64,000 nucleotides of DNA from UMGS2069 sp900557585 (GCA_902476355.1 CABSCS010000004.1:37893-101892); one strand, 5' to 3'. Positions 1-9,388 are shown, numbered from the stretch's first letter. Notes: generated by a model from the letters alone, not told the origin. Numbers and translations: made by a program.

Positions 1-430
1 CAATATTTTTAAAATCATTTTCTATTTGTTTTAAAGTTTTACCATCATTGTGAGTCTCTAAATTTTTTACATTTTCTAACAATATTAGTTTTGGTTTATG
101 ATACATTGCGATATTTACAACATTTTTATACAATTGACCTCTAGGATCATCTAATCCTTTTTTTTTGCCGGATATACTGAAGCTTTGACATGGGAATCCA
201 GCACAAATAATATCGTGATTTGGAATATCTTTCGGTTCAACCTGAGTTATATCTCCAGAAACTTTTATATTAAAGTTTTTTTCATATGTATCAATCGCTT
301 GTTTATCTATATCAGAGGCAAAAACGCATTTTGCACCATAAGATGTAAGTGCCAAATTAAATCCGCCAATACCGCAAAATAAATCTATAAACTTATAACC
401 CTTAAGTTTTTTATGTATAATATTTATCAT
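1..430 (-). CDS. DNA (cytosine-5) methyltransferase, 3' part cut by window edge
   Basis: Reading the minus strand from an ATG at 430 gives an open frame to the left edge of the window. It carries the three hallmarks of C5 cytosine methyltransferases: motif I FIDLFCGIGGF near residue 12, the catalytic motif IV GFPCQSFS (Cys near residue 79), and motif VI ENVKNL near residue 121. A GAGGAAAT sequence sits just before the start. The target recognition domain and C-terminus lie outside the window, so specificity cannot be judged. It lies beside a decayed integrase and a type I restriction operon, so it is probably island cargo: a solitary methylase, or the methylase of a second restriction system whose nuclease is off the left edge. 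Confidence 0.9.
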   Translation of the reverse strand, partial: MINIIHKKLKGYKFIDLFCGIGGFNLALTSYGAKCVFASDIDKQAIDTYEKNFNIKVSGDITQVEPKDIPNHDIICAGFPCQSFSISGKKKGLDDPRGQLYKNVVNIAMYHKPKLILLENVKNLETHNDGKTLKQIENDFKNI

Positions 431-504
431 ATTTCCTCATTTATTTAAATTGATTTAATTACATTATAACATATTTTATTCAAAATAGTATTTGTTTTTG
501 ATAT

Positions 505-1223
505 TTATTCAAATATTTTATTTATTACTTCACTGGCATGGATATCGCTGTTCTTTAAGAAGTGGCTGTAGAAGTCGCTAGTGGTTGAAGCTTTGCTGTG
601 GCCAGCTCTGGCTGATACCGTTTTCATATCTACACCAGCCATTAGTTGTAAGGTTATGTTTGTGTGGCGAAGTGAGTGAAGTGTAACTATTGGTAGTCCA
701 GCCCTTGCGAGAGATTTCTGTAGCCATACTCGAAGTAATCCTGGGCAGATATCTTTGCCATCTTCTGTGCAGAAAAGTCTATCTGTGTCGCCAAGTCTAT
801 CTCCAAGATATTTCTTTTGGTTTTTCCACCAAGCTTCATATTCATGTAAGTATTCAATGAGTTTGTCTGGCATTGAGATTGTGCGTTTTGAATTTTCTGT
901 CTTTGGCTCTTTGGTGATAATTCCAAACCCAACTATATCTTGAACAGATCTTGCGATAGTCATTGTCTTATTGTCAAAGTCAATATCTTTCCATTCTAGT
1001 CCAGCAAGTTCGCCACGCCTTATTCCCATAAAGAGTGCTATTAGCAAGGCAATCTTCCATCGTGGGTTATCTAGTTTATCTAGATAACTAGCTAGTTGTT
1101 TTGCTTCTTTGTCATTAATTATCTTAACTTCTTTTTTGCTTTGTTTCTGTTTATCTTTGTATCTCTGTTATCTTGGTCAAATTCGTACCTTCTTTGATTT
1201 TTTAGCAGTTCACTTGATAAAAT
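505..1223 (-). pseudogene. Tyrosine-type site-specific integrase, truncated and frameshifted
   Basis: The 505-1047 part encodes the catalytic domain of a phage-type integrase: box I arginine in GIRRGEL, HSLRH (His-x-x-Arg), a GH histidine, and the nucleophile tyrosine in FYSHF near the C-terminus. The family normally has about 350-400 residues, with an N-terminal SAM-like DNA-binding domain. Upstream in the same frame the sequence stays integrase-like (NDKEAKQLASYL, then NPRWKIA) until a stop near 1155. In another frame SSELLKNQRRYEFDQDN continues the protein backwards and is closed by stops at 1119-1121 and 1224-1226. One frameshift near 1125-1155 plus loss of the N-terminus explains this. 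The TTG at 1047 is not a credible start. The island is therefore probably no longer self-mobile. Confidence 0.85.
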
Positions 1224-1573
1224 TTATTCAAGTCAAGATTTATCGCCCATAAAACTTAAAATGACGGCTTATGTTTTCATAAAATTGCCGACTGAAATAT
1301 TACATATTTGAACTATTTTGATTTAAATTTGATTATTTTTGATTTTTATTTTGAAATCAAAATACGCAAAAGACTTTATTTTCCTAACTTTTTAATAAAA
1401 TTTTGAAAATTTTTTTGTTTTTTCTGCCAAAATTTTACTAAGTAGGGTATATCGCTATTTGATATACCCAAAATATTTTTTAATAATTGGAGTTTTTAAA
1501 TTCATCTATTTGACAACATAAAAAAGAGACACCTTTTCAAGTATCTCTAAAAAATATTGATTTTATATGCAAA

Positions 1574-1609
1574 GTGTCACACGTATCACACGTGTCACAC
1601 TTGTGATAC
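1574..1609. repeat. Three tandem 9-mers GTRTCACAC plus inverted copy
   Basis: GTGTCACAC, GTATCACAC and GTGTCACAC follow each other without gaps (1574-1582, 1583-1591, 1592-1600). TGTGATAC at 1602-1609 is the exact inverse of GTATCACA at 1583-1590. The arrangement looks like iterated binding sites for an element-encoded protein. Confidence 0.6.
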
Positions 1610-1750
1610 CAGTGTGTAATACACCTAAACCCCTTTTACCTTACGTATTTTTGATACTTTTTTTTGAATTTTTAGATGTGACACCTTATATCTAATATTT
1701 GGTTTTATATATCAATAGAAGGTAACGTTAACACCCTCACATAAACAAAA

Positions 1751-1774
1751 AAGAACGGATTTTGTTCCGTTCTT
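1751..1774 (-). terminator. Rho-independent terminator of the restriction operon
   Basis: Perfect 9-bp stem AAGAACGGA / TCCGTTCTT with a 6-nt loop. In minus-strand reading it is followed by a T-rich tract, directly after the hsdR stop. Confidence 0.85.
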
Positions 1775-1781
1775 ATGGGTT

Positions 1782-4700
1782 TTATATAATTCCAAAGAAT
1801 TTTTCGAAGAAGGCTAGAAGCTTTTCTATGATGTTTTTCTTCTTAATTTCACGATTGCCCTCGCCAAATCTTGACATTGCAGGCATAATTTTATCTATAT
1901 CAGTGCCTGTTGTTTTCATATTTCCATCTCTGAATGAATAATCTACAAACTTTCGTGTTTCAGAGTCTTTCAACCCTTCTTGAGATATTATTTGTACAAG
2001 TTCCTTTTCTTTTTGCTCAGAAACAAACTCATGCCATTCAATCATAACATCATCAACATCATTGATTCCTGCAATAAAGGTATCAATAAGTTGTTTTTTG
2101 CTTCTAAGTTGCAAACTACTATCTATTGCTTTATTAATTGAAACAAGTATTTCTTTGTCTTCGCAATGTGTGTCATGATATTTTTTAACTAGCAATAAGA
2201 TGTAATCAATATTAATTTCAATTTGTTTTATAAGTTCAACTTCAAAAACAATGTCATCATTAATGTTTTCTTTATCTCCGTTATTGCGTCTGCGTTTCCA
2301 TTCTTCATAAAGATCATTATATCTACCTTGATAATCCTGCAAATCTCTTTCTGTTAAGATTTCATTGCCAGCAAATTCATCAAATGAAGATAATATATTA
2401 CGCATTCTAAGTATTGCACCAAACAATCCAATAAAGTCTTTTTGTGCTTGTTCTCCATAAATTTGAGGTTCTGATAATGGATATTTATATTCAAGTTCTG
2501 CAATTAAATCCTTATATCCAGGTTTCTTATTTCCTTTTTCATCTGTATATCCTTCAAAATAGTCCTTAAAGCCTTTCATAAGGCAAATGCCACCAGCATT
2601 TTTATCTCCAAACAAACTGATTGCATCATCAGTCCTTTTTTGTAGATTTCTAAAGCAAATTATATTTCCAAATGTCTTTATTGAATTAAGTATTCTGTTT
2701 GTTCTTGAAAATGCTTGAATAAGTCCATGTTGTTTAAGATTTTTGTCAACCCACAAAGTATTGAGAGTAGTGGCATCAAATCCAGTTAAAAACATATTAA
2801 CAACAATCAATAAATCGATTTGTCTATTTTTCATTCTAAGTGAAACATCTTTGTAATAGTTTTGGAATCTATCACTAGATGTGTCATATTTAGTCTGAAA
2901 CATCTCGTTGTAATCTTTTATTGCACCATCTAAGAAATCTCTTGAAGTATTGTCAAGTCTTGTTGTATCTTCACTGTTTTCTTCACCAAGTATTCCATCG
3001 GATTCTTCTTCGTTTGCACCATAACTAAATATAGTTGCTATTTTAAGTTTCTTGCTTGGATTTTCTTTCATTTGCTTTTTAAATTCGTTATAGTATGCCT
3101 TTGCCGCATCAATAGAAGCAACGCAAAGCATAGAGTTAAATCCATTCAAATATAATTCATCTTTTTGTTCTTCAATTTTTTCATATCTTTTTGCACTGGC
3201 AACTTCAGTAATGTTTAATAAGCTGTTGAATGAATACATTTTTTCATTTCTATAAGTTTTGCTGTTGTAGTGATCTAAAATATAGCCTACAATTTTACTT
3301 ATTCTTTCAGGAGCCAAGAAAGCTTTTTCTCTGTCTATATCATTAACAGGCTTGTCATCAATGTCAGGCTCCTTGTCCATTGTTTTCACATAGTCAACCC
3401 TGAATGGCAAAACATTTTTGTCATTTATAGCATCTACTATTGTGTAGGTGTGTAGCATATCACCAAAAGCCTGTTCAGTAGTTCTTAATTGAATATCTTT
3501 TCCACTGCTAGAATTTGCCGCAAAAATAGGTGTGCCAGTAAAACCAAACAAATGATAATTTTTGAATTTGCCTGTAATGGCTTTATGCATATCGCCAAAT
3601 TGTGACCTATGACATTCATCAAAGATAATTACAATATGTTTATTATAAATATCATGATCTTTATTTTTTGCAATAAATTTATCAAGTTTTTGAATTGTTG
3701 TGATAATAATTCTGCATTGGTCATTTTCTAGTTGTTTTTTAAGAATTGCAGTAGATGTGTTGCTGTTTGCCGCACCTTTTTCAAATCTGTCATATTCTTT
3801 CATTGTTTGATAGTCAAGATCTTTTCTATCAACAACAAACAATACTTTATCTATAAAGGGCAGGTTAGTAGCAAGTTGAGCAGTCTTGAATGATGTAAGT
3901 GTTTTACCACTGCCAGTTGTATGCCAAATATATCCACCAGCTTTGATAGTTCCATAAGTTTTATAATTGTTAGATACTTCAATTCTATTTATAATTCTTT
4001 CAGTTGCAACAATTTGATATGGCCTCATAACTAAAAGCATATTTTCAGATGTAAAGACACAATATTTTGTTAGAATATTTAAAATAGTGTGCTTTGAGAA
4101 GAATGTTTTTGTGAAATCAACAAGGTCAGGAATAATTTTGTTGCTTCCGTCAGCCCAAAATGAAGTAAATTCAAAACTATTGCTAGTTTTAGATTTTCTC
4201 GCTGATTGTTGTTTGTTAAAATCTTTAATATGATTCCATCTTGTTGTATTAGAGTAATACTTTGTATTTGTTCCATTAGAAATTACAAATATTTGCACAT
4301 ATTCAAACAATCCACTTGATGCCCAAAAACTATCCCTTTGATATCTCTCTATTTGATTGAAAGCTTCACGAATTGCAACGCCGCGACGTTTTAATTCCAC
4401 GTGAACCAGAGGAAGCCCATTAACCAAAATTGTTACATCATATCTTGTGTCATGATTACCATTTGTTTCTATGTATTGGTTTATTACTTGCAGTTTGTTG
4501 TTATGAATATTGGTTTTATCAATGAGTTTAATGTTTTTTGTTGTTCCATCATCTCTATGCAAAATTTGAATATAGTCTTCTTGAATCTTTCTTGTTTTTT
4601 CAACAATACCTTTGTTTTTACCTATTATGCATGAAGAAAGAAACTGATCCCATTCGCTATCAGAAAAATTGTATTTATTTAGTTCTTCAAGTTTCTTCCT

Positions 4701-4892
4701 TAAATTCAAAATCAAGTCATTTTCTGTGTGAATAGGTAAGTACTCATAACTTTGTGATTCAAGCAATTTAATAAACTCTTTTTCAAGTTCAGCTTCGCTT
4801 TGATACTTATCAGACTTGTTATTTGTAGGCTTATATTCAGCCATAACAGTGCTTTCACTAGATTCTGAAACTATGTTATAAAACGCCATCAT
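1782..4892 (-). CDS. hsdR: Type I restriction enzyme R subunit (HsdR)
   Basis: The 1036-aa product is the nuclease and translocase subunit of a type I restriction complex. The N-terminal PD-(D/E)xK nuclease is visible as DVTILVNGLPLVHVELKRR near residues 150-170. A superfamily 2 helicase follows, with Walker A TTGSGKT near 325, Walker B DECH near 424 and FGFTGTPIF near 455. The C-terminal third is helical and would bind the HsdM2S core. The length is typical. Two ATGs stand in tandem (4892 and 4889) behind AAAGGAGTAA; the second has the better spacing. The gene overlaps the membrane-protein frame upstream by 17 nt, so translation is probably coupled. It is last in the operon and followed by a terminator. 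Confidence 0.97.
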   Translation of the reverse strand: MMAFYNIVSESSESTVMAEYKPTNNKSDKYQSEAELEKEFIKLLESQSYEYLPIHTENDLILNLRKKLEELNKYNFSDSEWDQFLSSCIIGKNKGIVEKTRKIQEDYIQILHRDDGTTKNIKLIDKTNIHNNKLQVINQYIETNGNHDTRYDVTILVNGLPLVHVELKRRGVAIREAFNQIERYQRDSFWASSGLFEYVQIFVISNGTNTKYYSNTTRWNHIKDFNKQQSARKSKTSNSFEFTSFWADGSNKIIPDLVDFTKTFFSKHTILNILTKYCVFTSENMLLVMRPYQIVATERIINRIEVSNNYKTYGTIKAGGYIWHTTGSGKTLTSFKTAQLATNLPFIDKVLFVVDRKDLDYQTMKEYDRFEKGAANSNTSTAILKKQLENDQCRIIITTIQKLDKFIAKNKDHDIYNKHIVIIFDECHRSQFGDMHKAITGKFKNYHLFGFTGTPIFAANSSSGKDIQLRTTEQAFGDMLHTYTIVDAINDKNVLPFRVDYVKTMDKEPDIDDKPVNDIDREKAFLAPERISKIVGYILDHYNSKTYRNEKMYSFNSLLNITEVASAKRYEKIEEQKDELYLNGFNSMLCVASIDAAKAYYNEFKKQMKENPSKKLKIATIFSYGANEEESDGILGEENSEDTTRLDNTSRDFLDGAIKDYNEMFQTKYDTSSDRFQNYYKDVSLRMKNRQIDLLIVVNMFLTGFDATTLNTLWVDKNLKQHGLIQAFSRTNRILNSIKTFGNIICFRNLQKRTDDAISLFGDKNAGGICLMKGFKDYFEGYTDEKGNKKPGYKDLIAELEYKYPLSEPQIYGEQAQKDFIGLFGAILRMRNILSSFDEFAGNEILTERDLQDYQGRYNDLYEEWKRRRNNGDKENINDDIVFEVELIKQIEINIDYILLLVKKYHDTHCEDKEILVSINKAIDSSLQLRSKKQLIDTFIAGINDVDDVMIEWHEFVSEQKEKELVQIISQEGLKDSETRKFVDYSFRDGNMKTTGTDIDKIMPAMSRFGEGNREIKKKNIIEKLLAFFEKFFGII

Positions 4893-5341
4893 TTACTCCT
4901 TTATCATTTTCTGACAATACATTTTCCATTATCTTTTTCTTCTTGTTGTGATGTATCACAATAACCATAATTATGATGATAATTATGGCAACGACCAAAA
5001 CACCTAAAATCCACCATAAATAATCTCGAATAAATTTAAAAATTACAGTTAATAACATACCCACAAGTGTTGCTATAAAATTACTAAATTTTTTCTCATC
5101 ATTTTTATTTGTAAAATTAAATACATTTGCAACAAGAAAAGGAACAACCCAAACAATAATTTTAACAATTAAACTAAAAAAGTTATTAAGTCCATTATCA
5201 CAATATTTATAAGTAAAATACCATGTAAAAAATTCTGCAATTGCATCTGTAAACTTTCCAATAAAACCTATAAAATACAAAAAAACCAATAGCTGCAAAT
5301 AATCCGACGATGCATGAAAATATTTGCTTTAATTTTCCCAT
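4876..5341 (-). pseudogene. Small membrane protein in the RM operon, interrupted by a one-base shift in an A7/T7 run
   Basis: An ATG at 5341 lies two bases after the hsdS stop and has AGGAAAAG in front of it. It opens a frame (MGKLKQIFSCIVGLFAAIG) that is lost after a run of seven T (plus-strand A-run 5279-5285). Removing one T joins it to the downstream frame, giving GFLYFIGFIGKFTDAIAEF and then about 120 further residues. Those contain at least two more hydrophobic segments, the last very rich in Ile and Val, ending in a basic HHNKKKK stretch and a short tail. No catalytic motif is seen and I do not recognise the family. The shift may be a sequencing error, a true mutation, or slippage-based phase variation. 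A shorter product from TTG at 5298 is also possible. Confidence 0.6.
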
Positions 5342-5343
5342 TT

Positions 5344-6600
5344 TTATTTCTTTTCCTTAAAACTTAATAATTTGTTTCTGTAATATTCATATTGTTTTTG
5401 TCTTGATTCAATCTCTGCTGGGAGTCCAATCCCTAAGTCCGAACATATCTTATCAAAATTATCCAAAACATTTACAATTCTTTCTTGAACTTCAATTGAT
5501 GGAATTGGAAATTTTAAATCCCTAAATCTAACCATATCAACAATAGGTATTCCACCACTAAAATTTGAAACATTTTTACATTGCTTATCAATTTCAAAAC
5601 AATAATAAAATGCAAACTCTGGTGTAACCAAATTCTTATAGCTATCTTTGATACATAAATTTGTTAATTGCTGATTGCATAAAAAATCTGTTTTTATTAT
5701 AGCATGCTCACCAATTGTAGCCGTAGTAGCCATTATTATTGAATTTTTCTTAAACAATCCTGATTTCTTAACAGCTAAATCTGTTACATGTTGAATTGCA
5801 TCATTTAAAACTCTTCCATTTTGTCTAATATCTTCTAATCTAAACCAAGGAATTGTTCCTTTATTCCAAAATTCAGGGGTTGCTTTCGAAGGAGTATATC
5901 CACCTTTAATATCAAAAACTTCATTAAGTGTTTTCCATTCAATTTTTTCATTTTCAAATGCTAATAAATTATCTCTATAATATTCATACTGTTGTTTTCT
6001 AGCTGTAAGCTCTGCTGTAAGCTCTGCTGTAAGCTCTGCTGTAAGCTCTGTGAAATTGTCCAAAATTTGGACAATTTCTTCCTGCACCTCAAATGGGGGC
6101 ACAGGAATTTTTATTTTTTTCATTTTTTCTTTAGAAACATTAAATCTAGTAACACCACTTGCTGTTCTTCCTAACTCATAACGTAAAGTATCGCATCTAA
6201 ATAAATGCTTTAGAAAATGTGGGTTAAACAATGTTTTATTATTTAATTCCCAAATGAAACAAAAACTATTTAAATAGTAATCTTCCAGTGGTTCTTCACA
6301 TACAACTGATGAAATTGCACATTCATCTGGAGTTTCAGATGATCCAGTAAAAATAACGTCTAAATATTTTAACTTTCTCTGTTTTTCATTTAATCCAATT
6401 TTTACTTTTGCTGTGTCATGTAAATCTAATGCCATATTTTTATAAACATTCATGTAGGTTATAAAATTAGCATTGCCATTAACAAAATCTTCTTTTTTCT
6501 TTCCTGTTAAACCACTATAAAATTCGCCAAGAACACCCAATTGCTCATATAAAACACCATCTGGGCAATACTTTTTAATTAGTTCTTCAATTTTGTTCAT
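5344..6600 (-). CDS. hsdS: Type I restriction specificity subunit (HsdS)
   Basis: The 418-aa protein has the usual two half-repeats: a variable target recognition domain followed by a conserved helical spacer. The spacers end in near-identical motifs, RKQQYEYYRDNLLAF near residue 210 and RQKQYEYYRNKLLSF at the C-terminus, each preceded by P-x-P-x-x-E-x-Q-E-x-I/R-V. Between the halves lie repeated T-A-E-L units, the same unit that differs in number between EcoR124I and EcoR124II and alters the spacing of the two target half-sites. A GGAGG ribosome site precedes the start. The start overlaps the end of the DUF4145-like gene by 14 nt. With HsdM it sets the methylation target; with HsdR it directs cleavage. 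Confidence 0.96.
   Translation of the reverse strand: MNKIEELIKKYCPDGVLYEQLGVLGEFYSGLTGKKKEDFVNGNANFITYMNVYKNMALDLHDTAKVKIGLNEKQRKLKYLDVIFTGSSETPDECAISSVVCEEPLEDYYLNSFCFIWELNNKTLFNPHFLKHLFRCDTLRYELGRTASGVTRFNVSKEKMKKIKIPVPPFEVQEEIVQILDNFTELTAELTAELTAELTARKQQYEYYRDNLLAFENEKIEWKTLNEVFDIKGGYTPSKATPEFWNKGTIPWFRLEDIRQNGRVLNDAIQHVTDLAVKKSGLFKKNSIIMATTATIGEHAIIKTDFLCNQQLTNLCIKDSYKNLVTPEFAFYYCFEIDKQCKNVSNFSGGIPIVDMVRFRDLKFPIPSIEVQERIVNVLDNFDKICSDLGIGLPAEIESRQKQYEYYRNKLLSFKEKK
6002..6049 (-). repeat. Four perfect 12-bp tandem repeats inside hsdS
   Basis: GCTGTAAGCTCT (plus strand) is repeated four times without error: 6002-6013, 6014-6025, 6026-6037, 6038-6049. On the coding strand it encodes iterated E-L-T-A. 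Copy number changes by multiples of 12 bp keep the frame and lengthen or shorten the central helix. Confidence 0.97.
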
Positions 6601-7390
6601 TAGTTCCTCCTTCTTGATCCCAGCCTAGTGTTCCTATGGCTTCCATAATTTCTTCATCATTTTTTACCTTGTCTAATATTCCTATAATCAATCTTTTAAG
6701 TGCGGGATATTTATTTAGTGCAACATCTTCGTTTTCAATATTGCCGTTATGAACAATATTGCTTAATTCTCTAAAAAGTAGGTACCTGTTTTGACGAAAT
6801 TCATTTGGTATAATTCTATGTTTTTCATCGACTTTTTCTAGTATTTCCCTAAAAGGTTTTAAATCTCCATTGTCTTTATGAATTTCAATACCTTCTGCAT
6901 TTGCAATTTGGTGTGTGATTCCTTCAAATATTTTTCTTAAATAAATCATTGCGGCAGATCCTAGTTGATTTCTAAATGAAATGTCTGCTTTTTCTAGCAG
7001 GTCTGTAAATTTGCCATAATTTCCAGTATTAAGAGATACATTTTCACTTAGTTTTTCAATTGCAAGTAGTAATCTAACATTATGATATGTTGTCTCATTA
7101 AAAGGCTTCTGACTTTCAACTAAAAACCACATGGGAATTGTTTCATCACATCCTGTACACTTTAACGTCGTTGAAATGCTTAACATTCTATTATTTACTA
7201 ATATACAGTGAATGTCATCCATTGAAACAAATGATGACGGTAAGTTGCATTTTTTACAAAAATATATCCTATTTACAGAGCCAGCATTTATTTTTCTAAT
7301 TTTACCTATTTTTAATGGCGAGTTAATAAATTCCTCAATTAATTCAAAATTATCAGAAATAGGCTTAGACAAAATTTCATTAATTCTCAT
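6587..7390 (-). CDS. Zinc-ribbon protein with a DUF4145-like C-terminal domain
   Basis: This 267-aa protein lies between hsdM and hsdS and overlaps hsdS by 14 nt. Two CxxC pairs, FCKKC near residue 46 and KCTGC near residue 79, form a likely zinc ribbon. The C-terminal half (AAMIYLRKIFEGITHQIANAEGI, in two parts, then FRELSNIVHNG) resembles the DUF4145 family often embedded in restriction loci and distantly HEPN-like. I see no complete HEPN R-x4-6-H motif. The start has AGGAG at good spacing, and the gene begins 3 bp after the hsdM stop. Its place suggests a stoichiometric accessory or regulator of the RM complex; that role is inference. The family assignment is from memory. Confidence 0.8.
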   Translation of the reverse strand: MRINEILSKPISDNFELIEEFINSPLKIGKIRKINAGSVNRIYFCKKCNLPSSFVSMDDIHCILVNNRMLSISTTLKCTGCDETIPMWFLVESQKPFNETTYHNVRLLLAIEKLSENVSLNTGNYGKFTDLLEKADISFRNQLGSAAMIYLRKIFEGITHQIANAEGIEIHKDNGDLKPFREILEKVDEKHRIIPNEFRQNRYLLFRELSNIVHNGNIENEDVALNKYPALKRLIIGILDKVKNDEEIMEAIGTLGWDQEGGTNEQN

Positions 7391-7393
7391 TTG

Positions 7394-8977
7394 TTATTCT
7401 CCTATTTCTTTAATAATTTTATCTATAGACTCCCTTAATTTTTGTTCATGACTGACAATTTCACTTATTTTTGCATTTAATTCCTTTATATCAATCTTTT
7501 CTTTAGTATCTTCTTTTTCAACATAAGTAGAAACTGAAAGGTTATAGTTATTAGTTGCTATTTCTTCATTTGGAACAAGTTTTGCAATATTTTCAACATC
7601 TTTTCTATCTGAGAATAGTTCAAGAATTTTTTCAATATCTCCGCCTTTGCCAGTTCTTAATTTATTGTTGTTTGTAACCTTAACACAATATTTGCTTGCA
7701 TCAATAAAGAGTGTAGCATTGTCTTTTTTAGACTTTTTCAAAACCATTATGCATGTTGCAATGCTTGTGCCAAAGAAAAGGTTATCTGGCAATTGAATGA
7801 TACAATCAATAAAGTTATTGTCTATTAAGTATTGTCGTATTTTTTGTTCTGCACCTCCACGATAGAATATTCCAGGGAAACATACTATTGCGGCTGTTCC
7901 GTTTGTTGCCAGCCAAGAAAGTGAGTGCATAACAAATGCAAGGTCTGCCTTGGATTTTGGAGCAAGAACACCTGCTGGTGAAAATCTTGGATCATTTATA
8001 AGTTTAATATCATCATCACCAGGCCACTTTATTGAATATGGTGGATTTGAAACTATTGCTTCAAATGGTTCTTCGTCCCAGTGCTGTGGTGAAAGAAGTG
8101 TGTCGTCACAAGCAATGTTAAATTGATCATAATCAATATCATGCAAGAACATGTTAATTCTGCAAAGGTTGTAGGTTGTAAGATTTATTTCTTGACCAAA
8201 AAATCCTTGACGAACCTTATCCTTTCCAAGGACTTTTGCAAAGTTTAAAAGCAAAGATCCTGAGCCACATGCTGGATCGTAAACTTTATTAACTTCCGTT
8301 TTGCCAACAAGTGTAAGCCTTGTCAATAATTCAGAAACTTCTTGTGGAGTATAGTATTCGCCACCAGATTTTCCTGCATTTGATGCATACATGCCCATCA
8401 AAAACTCATAAGCATCACCAAAAGCATCAATCGTGTTGTCTTTATAGTTGCCAAGTTTCATTTCACCAATGTTATCTAAAATTTTAAGTAACTTTTCATT
8501 TCTTTTAGCAACAGTAGCCCCCAGTTTATTTGAATTAACATCAATATCATCAAACAATCCTTTGAAATCATCTTCACTTTCACTACCTTTGGCAGAGTTC
8601 TCAATAGCTTGGAACACTTTTTCTAATGTTTCATTAAGATTTTCTTTATATTTTGGATATTTGTTAGCATTGGCTCTTACATTACAAAAAAGTTGGCTTG
8701 GCAAAATGAAAAACCCTTTTGTTTTTACCATGTCCTCACGAGCTTGTTCAGCTTCTGAATCACTTAATTTTGTATAATCAAAATCAGTTATTCCTGCATC
8801 ATGTTCGCCTTTGTTTATATAATTTGCAATGTTTTCAGAGATGTATCTGTAAAACATAAAACCTAAAACATATTGCTTAAAATCCCAGCCATCAACTGAG
8901 CCTCTTAAATCATTTGCAATATTCCAAATTGCTTTATGAAGTTCATCTCTTTCTTGTTCTTTAATGTTATTTGCCAT
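7394..8977 (-). CDS. hsdM: Type I restriction modification methyltransferase (HsdM)
   Basis: The 527-aa protein is the N6-adenine methyltransferase subunit. An HsdM N-terminal helical domain covers roughly residues 1-150. The SAM-binding motif I, YDPACGSGSLLL, is near 232, and the catalytic motif IV, SNPPYSIKW, is near 309. The length fits the family. An AAGGAG ribosome site precedes ATG 8977. It comes before the DUF4145-like gene and hsdS in one co-directional block. Methylation protects host sites from HsdR cleavage. Confidence 0.97.
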   Translation of the reverse strand: MANNIKEQERDELHKAIWNIANDLRGSVDGWDFKQYVLGFMFYRYISENIANYINKGEHDAGITDFDYTKLSDSEAEQAREDMVKTKGFFILPSQLFCNVRANANKYPKYKENLNETLEKVFQAIENSAKGSESEDDFKGLFDDIDVNSNKLGATVAKRNEKLLKILDNIGEMKLGNYKDNTIDAFGDAYEFLMGMYASNAGKSGGEYYTPQEVSELLTRLTLVGKTEVNKVYDPACGSGSLLLNFAKVLGKDKVRQGFFGQEINLTTYNLCRINMFLHDIDYDQFNIACDDTLLSPQHWDEEPFEAIVSNPPYSIKWPGDDDIKLINDPRFSPAGVLAPKSKADLAFVMHSLSWLATNGTAAIVCFPGIFYRGGAEQKIRQYLIDNNFIDCIIQLPDNLFFGTSIATCIMVLKKSKKDNATLFIDASKYCVKVTNNNKLRTGKGGDIEKILELFSDRKDVENIAKLVPNEEIATNNYNLSVSTYVEKEDTKEKIDIKELNAKISEIVSHEQKLRESIDKIIKEIGE

Positions 8978-8993
8978 TGTTTACTCCTTGGTT

Positions 8994-9377
8994 TTAAATA
9001 AATTTTGAAATTATTGTTGCTATTAATGTTACAACTGCGATACCTGCAGAAACAAGTGCAATTATTAACATCTTTTTGTTGTATTTTTTACTTTGTTTTA
9101 ATTCTTCTTTATTTTCTTCGAGTTCTTTGTTTTTTAACTCAAATAAATCATTAAGTTTTTTATAATTTGCTTCTGATTGTTTTAAGTTGCTTTGTAATAT
9201 TTCAATTTGTTTGTTTTGAGTATTCAGATATTGTCTTTTTTCTTGTTCTTGTTCGTAAGCGATCGCTTGAGCTAACTTTTTATTTTTTTCATCTTGAATA
9301 TATCCCGCCTGGGCAGAATTAACAAAATTATAATTTGTTTGACTATCAATTATTTCTTTTATAGTTTCGTAGTTCAT
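8994..9377 (-). CDS. Coiled-coil protein with a C-terminal membrane anchor
   Basis: The product has 127 residues. Residues 30-100 are very rich in Lys, Glu, Gln and Asn with heptad-like leucines (IEILQSNLKQSEANYKKLND), predicting a coiled coil. A single hydrophobic segment (MLIIALVSAGIAVVTLIATI) closes the protein, with only a few residues after it, as in tail-anchored proteins. GAGAGATATC precedes the start. It lies 16 bp upstream of hsdM and 11 bp downstream of the GIY-YIG gene, so it belongs to the RM operon. The family is unknown. A membrane-tethering role for the complex is possible but speculative. Confidence 0.75.
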   Translation of the reverse strand: MNYETIKEIIDSQTNYNFVNSAQAGYIQDEKNKKLAQAIAYEQEQEKRQYLNTQNKQIEILQSNLKQSEANYKKLNDLFELKNKELEENKEELKQSKKYNKKMLIIALVSAGIAVVTLIATIISKFI

Positions 9378-9388
9378 GATATCTCTCT

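Larger units (their letters stand above)
1224..1781. other. Non-coding stretch rich in dyads between integrase remnant and hsdR
   Basis: No credible gene is seen here. Three structures stand out. One is a perfect 9-bp hairpin, GGGTATATC / GATATACCC, at 1445-1453 and 1461-1469. The second is an 8-bp stem with one mismatch at 1525-1532 and 1541-1548, flanked by A and T tracts. The third is a run of tandem 9-mers at 1574-1600 followed by an inverted copy. The hsdR terminator lies at the right end. Such clusters occur at element ends, replication origins or recombinase accessory sites; which applies is unknown. Confidence 0.5.

Noticed and set aside
505..1047. Intact short integrase from a TTG start
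   Set aside because: Integrase-like sequence continues upstream of the TTG in the same frame and then in another frame, so the short form is a remnant, not a gene with its own start.
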